From Chloroflexota bacterium (GTDB taxonomy: Bacteria; Chloroflexota; Anaerolineae; UBA4142), in assembly GCA_016215025.1 (NCBI GenBank), contig JACRMI010000151.1, positions 17,120 to 81,119 on the forward strand: a stretch of DNA of 64,000 bases, read 5' to 3'. Under the pieces are notes generated by a model, which was not told the origin of the DNA, did not search any database, and saw only the letters and a list, made by a program, of their open reading frames with translations. Position 1 is the stretch's first letter; every line of letters starts with the position of its first letter. Positions 59,822 to 64,000 of this stretch are shown here, piece by piece. Position numbers and translations under genes: made by a program.

Positions 59822-60562
59822 ATGCCAGATTATCTCTACGGTCGCCACGCGATTTTGGAAGCATTGCGCGCGGGACAACAAGTCGAAGAAATTCTCATTG
59901 CGATGGGCGTCCATGCACGCGGCGCGCTGGACGAATTGATGGCGCTTGCTAAAAGCGCAAACGTTCCGGTGCGTGGTGTCGCGCGTGGTGATTTGGATCG
60001 CATTGCCCGAAATCATCAAGGCGTGATCGCGCGCATTGGCGAATATCGTTACGCCGAAATCGAAGATTTGCTGGCAGTCGCGCAAGAGCGTGGCGAGCCA
60101 GCATTTCTGTTGATGCTCGATTCGGTGCAAGACCCGCAAAATTTCGGAACGCTCTTGCGAACGGCGGAAGCCGTGGGTGTGCATGGCATCGTCATTGCGG
60201 AACGTCGTGCGGTTGGAGTGACCGGTGCGGTGGTCAAATCCTCGGCGGGTGCAATCAATCATTTGAAAATTGTGCGCGTGACTAACCTGGCGCGCACGAT
60301 TGATAATCTCAAACGTGAAAACATTTGGATTGTTGGCATCGAAAATGTGCCGGAAGCGAAGGACTATACGCGGATGGATTACAAGATGGCGCTGGCGCTC
60401 GTGCTGGGCAGCGAAGGCGAAGGGTTGAGTCGGCTTGTGCGCGAGAAATGCGATTTCCTTGTCAAGCTGCCGATGTGGGGCAAGGTCGGCTCGCTCAACG
60501 TCGCGGTCGCCGGTTCGATTATTTTGTATGCGGCAAAGGTGCAACGGGAATCCACGTCCTAA
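59822..60562 (+). CDS. rlmB: 23S rRNA 2'-O-methyltransferase, RlmB/TrmH family
   Basis: A 246-residue SPOUT methyltransferase. The N-terminal substrate-binding domain (YGRHAILEALRAGQQVEEIL) is followed by the knotted catalytic domain with LDSVQDPQNFGTLLRTAEAV, LVLGSEGEGLSRLVREKCD and LPMWGKVGSLNVAVAGSI, the three SPOUT motifs. RlmB methylates G2251 in 23S rRNA. In many bacteria it follows cysS, as here, which supports the assignment. It is the last clearly chromosomal gene before the cassette region. Confidence 0.93.
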   Translation: MPDYLYGRHAILEALRAGQQVEEILIAMGVHARGALDELMALAKSANVPVRGVARGDLDRIARNHQGVIARIGEYRYAEIEDLLAVAQERGEPAFLLMLDSVQDPQNFGTLLRTAEAVGVHGIVIAERRAVGVTGAVVKSSAGAINHLKIVRVTNLARTIDNLKRENIWIVGIENVPEAKDYTRMDYKMALALVLGSEGEGLSRLVREKCDFLVKLPMWGKVGSLNVAVAGSIILYAAKVQRESTS

Positions 60563-60583
60563 ATGATTCTGCGCAGATGAAAA

Positions 60584-60617
60584 CAACCCCGCTCGATTGA
60601 AGATCGGGGTTATTTCT
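60584..60617 (+). terminator. intrinsic terminator
   Basis: AACCCCG/CGGGGTT with a 14-base loop and a short T-rich tail (TATTTC), 22 bases after rlmB. Confidence 0.6.
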
Positions 60618-60926
60618 ATTGTTGGCTTTGTCACTCTGCACCCTCGACTCCAGTTGCAACACATCGCGATAGCGAAAATGCAATGTGCTCAATGCCTGGT
60701 TTTGGGTTGACAATGCTAGAGTCGTAAAGTTTCTCGAACCTTGTCCATGAGTCGCAGAGGAAGTTGTTCTATGTTTTTCTCCCAGGAAAAGATATGACAG
60801 CGATAGGCCATAGCTTATACTGTTTCCAGATAAAAGCGATTAGGTGGAAATTTTCCGCATAACATCCCGGTGCGGAGGCTTGTACGGAATCTTTCCGTAT
60901 AAGCAATAGTTCATCGGACGCTTCGC
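60618..60926. other. 309-bp non-coding stretch before the first attC-like site
   Basis: No gene was recognised on either strand. A TTGACA lies near 60706 and a TATACT near 60818, but they are not properly spaced with each other. This may be the remnant of a gene-less cassette or the chromosomal side of an integron. No attI or integrase was seen. Confidence 0.4.
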
Positions 60927-61015
60927 GCCGTCGAACACGCGCTTGCACCCAGCATTTCGGCGTTCGCGCTTCGCGCTTCCGCCTCGTGTGGGTGAAGCGC
61001 CCCCCGTTCGGCGGC
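60927..61015. other. attC-like integron recombination site 1
   Basis: The outer arms GCCGTCGAAC (R'', 60927-60936) and GTTCGGCGGC (R', 61006-61015) pair with one mismatch. The inner arms GCGCTTGCACCC (L'') and GGGTGAAGCGC (L') pair except for one extra G, which is the extrahelical base typical of attC. The centre is palindromic. The total of 89 bp is in the usual attC range. Confidence 0.72.
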
Positions 61016-61027
61016 AAAGAGGAAATC

Positions 61028-61414
61028 ATGTTCGATAAACTTAACCTTTCTCGTCGAGATTTTCTAAAAATGGTTTTGGCAAGCCTCGCCGTTGCATTTC
61101 CCGCTGCATGCAAGCGGCTCATTCCAGCAGAGGAGCAGCAGAGAAACAGTCTAGACTTCATCCGGAATGGTAAGCCGGTTCCATTCCCTACGGATACTGG
61201 TATGCAACCTCTCCAATGTAAGGTCAGGGATATCACAAGACTGGCCGAAGGCAACCGTCCACATTTATCGGCCAACGGACACTTCATCGCTTTCGACAAG
61301 AAACTCAAAGGGACCTACGAGCTTCATATTATGGGCGCAGATGGTTTTGGGACTTGTTGTCTCACACAAAATCCGAACTGGTGTAATAAGTTCATTTGGA
61401 GTTCCCATGTTTGA
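61028..61414 (+). CDS. truncated Tat-exported lipoprotein with a PD40/TolB-like segment
   Basis: A 128-residue protein. The N-terminus NLSRRDFLKMVLASLAVAFP has the twin-arginine motif SRRDFLK and ends in a lipobox (AAC), so it is a Tat-dependent lipoprotein. The C-terminal NRPHLSANGHFIAFDKKL, then ELHIMGADGFGTCCLTQNPN, is the beginning of a TolB-like PD40 propeller repeat. It stops at IWSSHV, where such repeats normally continue (WSPDG). The gene is thus cut short, probably where it was joined to the GMC gene, which starts inside its last codons. AGAGGAAATC precedes the ATG. Confidence 0.65.
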   Translation: MFDKLNLSRRDFLKMVLASLAVAFPAACKRLIPAEEQQRNSLDFIRNGKPVPFPTDTGMQPLQCKVRDITRLAEGNRPHLSANGHFIAFDKKLKGTYELHIMGADGFGTCCLTQNPNWCNKFIWSSHV

Positions 61415-62990
61415 CTACATCATCATAGGCGGAGGCTCCGCTGGCTGTGTCCTCGCAAACCGCCTTACTGAGGATACTGGCGTAAGAGTCTTACTGCTTG
61501 AGGCTGGCGAATCTGATAAGCGATGGCAAATCCATACTCCGGCGGCCTTCAGCCAACTTTTCAAGAGTTCATGTGACTGGGCATATGAGACGGAACCACA
61601 GAGCCAACTCGAAAATCGTCGATTGTATATGCCCCGTGGAAAGGTCCTCGGAGGATCAAGCTCGATAAATGCCATGATCTATACGCGAGGTCATCGATAT
61701 GATTACGATCTTTGGCGGGATTTGGGCAATCCGGGATGGGGCTTTGAGAATATTATTCCGTACTTTAGGCGAGCGGAGAATCAAGTGCGGGGCAAATCCG
61801 AGTATCACGGGATCGGCGGACCGCTCAACGTCGAGGATCTGCAACACGTCAATCCTTTGACGCACGCCTTTGTAAAGGCTTGTGAAGAGATTGGGATTCG
61901 GGGAAATGATGATTTCTGTGGCCCGCATCAAGATGGAGTCGGTTGTTATCAAGTCACCCAAAAGCATGGGAAACGGCATAGCGCCGCTGCGGCATACATC
62001 GCACCCGTACGTCATCGGCCACACCTAACTGTCCTGACCAATTCACTGGTGACACAACTTCAGATTAGCCGGAACAGGGTTGTTGGTGTAGATTATCTTC
62101 AGGAAGGCATGCGCCAAAGTGCCGTTGCCCACCGAGAAATCATCTTGGCCGGCGGTGCCATTGGTTCGCCTCAGTTATTGATGCTGTCGGGCATCGGGCC
62201 AGCCGATCATCTGCGATCTCTGGATATTCCAGTAGTTCAAGACGTCCCCGGAGTGGGACGCAACTTGCAGGATCATCTTGGCATTATCCTGACTTACCGC
62301 TGTACCAGGCCCGTGAGTTTGGTTAATGCGGAAAGATTGGGTAGCGTGTTACAGTATTTGCTCTTCAAACGGGGGCCGCTGACTTCAAACGTCTCTGAAG
62401 CTGGTGCCTTTATCAGAACTGAACCGGGCCAGCCTGCACCAGACCTTCAGGTGGGTTTCGTTCCTGCCTACGCCCATAACCGCGGATTTCATCGTCCCCG
62501 TGGTCACTTTTTCAGTATCGGGTGCACTTATCTCCGCCCCTTCAGCCATGGATTCGTTCAGTTGCGCTCCCGAGAACCTTTGGAGCCGCCCATCATTCAA
62601 CCTGAATATTTGTCCCATCCACAGGATAGATGTGTTCTTGTTGAAGGTGTCAAACTCTGTCGCCGAATTATTCAGGAGAGGTCATTCGCGGACTTGCGCG
62701 GAAACGAGCTCTTTCCGGGCGAGGAAGTCCAGGGTGATGAAGCCGTTCTGGATTTCATCCGGGCTTTTGGTCAAACCGTGGATCACCCAGTGGGCACATG
62801 CAAAATGGGGACCGATCCGATGGCGGTTGTCGATCCTGAATTACGGGTGCATGGCGTTGAAGGGCTTCGGGTCATAGACGCCTCCATCATGCCTACGGTC
62901 ATCAGCGGCAATACGAATGCGCCCGTGATTATGATCGCGGAGAAGGCCGCTGACATGATTAGGGGCATCGGCCCAAGCCAGGAGGACTAA
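61407..62990 (+). CDS. GMC-family FAD oxidoreductase (choline dehydrogenase-like)
   Basis: A 527-residue flavoenzyme. The FAD-binding DYIIIGGGSAGCVLANRL is at the N-terminus, followed by the GMC signatures RGKVLGGSSSINAMIYTRGH and AGGAIGSPQLLMLSGIGP. The C-terminal DHPVGTCKMG contains the catalytic His, with a second active-site residue in the SGNTNAPVIMIAEKAAD stretch. GMC enzymes oxidise alcohols such as choline, glucose or aryl alcohols; the substrate is open. It overlaps the truncated gene before it and shares one base with the next (TAATG). It lies inside the integron-like cassette. Confidence 0.93.
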   Translation: MFDYIIIGGGSAGCVLANRLTEDTGVRVLLLEAGESDKRWQIHTPAAFSQLFKSSCDWAYETEPQSQLENRRLYMPRGKVLGGSSSINAMIYTRGHRYDYDLWRDLGNPGWGFENIIPYFRRAENQVRGKSEYHGIGGPLNVEDLQHVNPLTHAFVKACEEIGIRGNDDFCGPHQDGVGCYQVTQKHGKRHSAAAAYIAPVRHRPHLTVLTNSLVTQLQISRNRVVGVDYLQEGMRQSAVAHREIILAGGAIGSPQLLMLSGIGPADHLRSLDIPVVQDVPGVGRNLQDHLGIILTYRCTRPVSLVNAERLGSVLQYLLFKRGPLTSNVSEAGAFIRTEPGQPAPDLQVGFVPAYAHNRGFHRPRGHFFSIGCTYLRPFSHGFVQLRSREPLEPPIIQPEYLSHPQDRCVLVEGVKLCRRIIQERSFADLRGNELFPGEEVQGDEAVLDFIRAFGQTVDHPVGTCKMGTDPMAVVDPELRVHGVEGLRVIDASIMPTVISGNTNAPVIMIAEKAADMIRGIGPSQED

Positions 62991-63538
62991 TGGGAAGTAA
63001 AATCTGGACATTTGAAACGCTGGCACAAGCCAGCCGCGCGGCGCTGGAGGAGGCCCTTCTCGACTCAAAAGCGCCAGACCCGAGGCGCTTGGCTGGCTAT
63101 GTCTACAACGGATACAACCATGATTGGCTTGGTCAGCTACCGGGAAAGAAATTTCGAAAGGTATTCTTGGCGAAGGATGAACGATTCTATGGATTGAACC
63201 AGATTGTCCAACAAGATGGGAACGACTTCACCGGACAATGGCGTGTACGAGTGGATAATGATCGACCGGTTGAATTGGGCTATTACCGAGTGCTGTCCGC
63301 AGCAGAGTCGACCTCCAATCGCCAAGTTGCTCAATACGACCACTTACTTCTTCTTGACTACAACATCGATCCAAACCCAAAAGGGGATCGGATGATGCGG
63401 GCTATTCGTGATTACGTTGGATTGCCAAACGAGGGAGATTACGACTTGGTACTTGGCAAGGCATACCTGCAAATCACCTCGTTTTTCTACATCTTTGCTA
63501 GCTATTTTGTGCTCGGACAACGCGAGGCTTATAAATGA
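62990..63538 (+). CDS. protein of unknown function in the cassette
   Basis: A 182-residue soluble protein translated from the GMC stop (TAATG). It reads WTFETLAQASRAALEEALL, RRLAGYVYNGYNHDWLGQLP, KFRKVFLAKDERFYGLNQIV and later YDHLLLLDYNIDPNPKGDRM. The even beta-strand pattern suggests a single compact domain, perhaps ligand-binding. No family was recognised. GGAGG within the last GMC codons serves as ribosome site. Its coupling to the GMC gene suggests a partner or accessory protein. Confidence 0.6.
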   Translation: MGSKIWTFETLAQASRAALEEALLDSKAPDPRRLAGYVYNGYNHDWLGQLPGKKFRKVFLAKDERFYGLNQIVQQDGNDFTGQWRVRVDNDRPVELGYYRVLSAAESTSNRQVAQYDHLLLLDYNIDPNPKGDRMMRAIRDYVGLPNEGDYDLVLGKAYLQITSFFYIFASYFVLGQREAYK

Positions 63539-63560
63539 AGATAGTCCGCAGGTCTTCTGC

Positions 63561-63657
63561 CGCCCAACCAGGCGCTGCATCCGACCGCTTCGCGCGTGAC
63601 TGATCGGCGAAGCCAAGGAGTCTCGCGCTCGCGGCGGGTGAGCGCCGCCGTTAGGTG
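63561..63657. other. attC-like integron recombination site 2
   Basis: R'' CGCCCAAC (63561-63568) pairs with R' GTTAGGTG (63650-63657) at the core (CCCAAC/GTTAGG, one mismatch). L'' GGCGCTGCATCC (63571-63582) pairs with L' GGGTGAGCGCC (63636-63646) with one extra G on the L'' side. The GGTGAGCGCCGCCGTTAGG end is like attC sites of environmental integrons. Length 97 bp, same orientation as site 1. Confidence 0.8.
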
Positions 63658-63736
63658 TTTATCGTCCCAAAGTTTTGTCGTCAGTTTTTGAGAATTCTAT
63701 TTCGGGTAAGGGCACCGCAAAATCGAAGGAAAACAT

Positions 63737-63871
63737 ATGACATTTGAATGGAAATATTCATTGGATAACATCGACTGGGAAGAACTGTCCCGGCTTTATC
63801 TGGTTGCCCCGCTTGGACACAAAGCTCCTTCCGATTTAAAGGTGGCGTTCTCAAATAGCATGTCTCAATAA
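63737..63871 (+). pseudogene. GNAT acetyltransferase, interrupted by an insertion
   Basis: The frame reads MTFEWKYSLDNIDWEELSRL, then YLVAPLGHKAPSDLKVAFSN before a stop supplied by the inserted DNA. LSRLYLVAPLG..PSDLKVAFSNS is the N-terminus of a GNAT-family acetyltransferase (about 140 residues when whole); only 43 native residues remain. GNAT genes are common integron cassettes. AAGGAAAAC precedes the ATG. Confidence 0.65.
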
Positions 63872-63949
63872 TCACGACATCGTGTGCGCTGATGTAATCA
63901 CGACATCGTGTGCACTTTAAAAGCCAATCGTAATCACGACATCGTGTGC
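63869..63949. repeat. three 19-bp direct repeats in the insertion-sequence end
   Basis: TAATCACGACATCGTGTGC occurs exactly at 63869-63887, 63895-63913 and 63931-63949. Each contains the inverted CACGA/TCGTG, so each could bind a dimeric transposase. Confidence 0.9.
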
Positions 63950-63983
63950 GATTTGACCATACTTCCCTGTAACAGGAGGAAGT

Positions 63984-64000
63984 ATGGAACCCGATACGAG
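63984..64000 (+). CDS. probable transposase gene start (partial)
   Basis: ATG with AGGAGGAAGT directly upstream, reading MEPDT before the window ends. Identified only by its position inside the insertion-sequence end. Confidence 0.35.

Larger units (their letters stand above)
63861..64000 (+). mobile_element. insertion sequence, left end only, possibly IS21-like
   Basis: The GNAT frame is lost at about 63861. From there the DNA holds three identical 19-bp copies of TAATCACGACATCGTGTGC at 63869, 63895 and 63931. A good ribosome site (GGAGGAAG) and an ATG at 63984 (MEPDT...) follow at the window edge, a probable transposase start. Several subterminal repeats ahead of the first gene are typical of the IS21 family, but the family cannot be proved from 140 bp. 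Confidence 0.55.

Noticed and set aside
60769..61308. 179-codon minus-strand frame across attC site 1
   Set aside because: It overlaps the Tat lipoprotein gene, crosses the attC palindrome and has shadow-like composition; no family pattern.
63869..63949. Three 19-bp repeats as a mini-CRISPR
   Set aside because: Spacers are 7 and 17 bases, too short and unequal; the context is an insertion-sequence end.

Overview
The window looks like a chromosome segment of a Chloroflexota bacterium, probably Anaerolineae-like. This is inferred from gene content and style: many Thr/Pro-rich '-PTPT-' secreted proteins and lipoproteins, a CHAT-TPR protein, HXXEE, OpgC-like and DUF2227-like proteins, and many short palindromic repeats of the GTCATTCTGAGCGAAGCGAAG type that invade gene ends and coding frames. 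No rRNA, tRNA, CRISPR array or replication origin was seen. The first 60.5 kb reads as ordinary chromosome. The last 3.4 kb reads as transferred DNA.

Layout. 0-4.7 kb: end of a LysE-like exporter, a small zinc-ribbon protein, an M1-family metallopeptidase lipoprotein, then on the minus strand a DUF2227 membrane protein with an M32 carboxypeptidase. 4.9-11.5 kb: a phospholipase-D-like lipoprotein and a late cobalamin cluster (cobQ, an HXXEE membrane protein, cobS, the cobamide-remodelling phosphodiesterase cbiR, cobU and an orphan BtuD-like ATPase). 11.5-21 kb: polysaccharide deacetylase, folK, two secreted proteins of unknown function, a CPA2 antiporter, glycogen debranching enzyme and a two-gene NuoN-like membrane unit. 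21-28.7 kb (minus strand): DapA/HOGA-type aldolase, GIN-domain lipoprotein, zinc-ribbon protein, UbiA prenyltransferase, an ABC-2 exporter and two unknown proteins. 28.8-36.7 kb: an SMC that appears to lack its hinge, a decayed Uma2 gene, a Pycsar-effector-like 2TM protein, an RmlD-type reductase, rnc, fabF and a selD whose own catalytic residue is an in-frame UGA (selenocysteine). 36.7-47.5 kb: small secreted protein, GT-C-like membrane protein, moaC, CtpA and HtrA proteases, SHOCT protein, OpgC-like acyltransferase and a padR-modA-modB-modC molybdate operon. 47.6-54.1 kb: Ldh2-type dehydrogenase, tagaturonate epimerase uxaE, radical SAM protein and a CHAT protease with eleven TPRs. 54.5-60.6 kb: radA, PIN-TRAM protein overlapping a MntA/HepT toxin-antitoxin pair, cysS and rlmB.

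60.6-64 kb is different. Two attC-like integron recombination sites in the same orientation bound a 2.6-kb cassette with three overlapping genes (truncated Tat lipoprotein, GMC oxidoreductase, unknown protein). A second cassette with a GNAT gene follows and is cut by an insertion sequence carrying three 19-bp subterminal repeats. No integrase is visible.

Themes. (1) Vitamin B12 salvage and remodelling, molybdate uptake with moaC, and selenium use (selD) fit a metabolism with corrinoid, molybdopterin and selenocysteine enzymes encoded elsewhere. (2) Several promoters have the form TTGnnn-17-TAnnnT, and in three cases the -10 box ends six or seven bases before the start codon, so leaderless mRNA is predicted. 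(3) Mobile palindromes, including two 122-bp MITEs with 12-bp inverted ends and 8-bp target duplications, supply stop codons, false starts and in-frame peptides.
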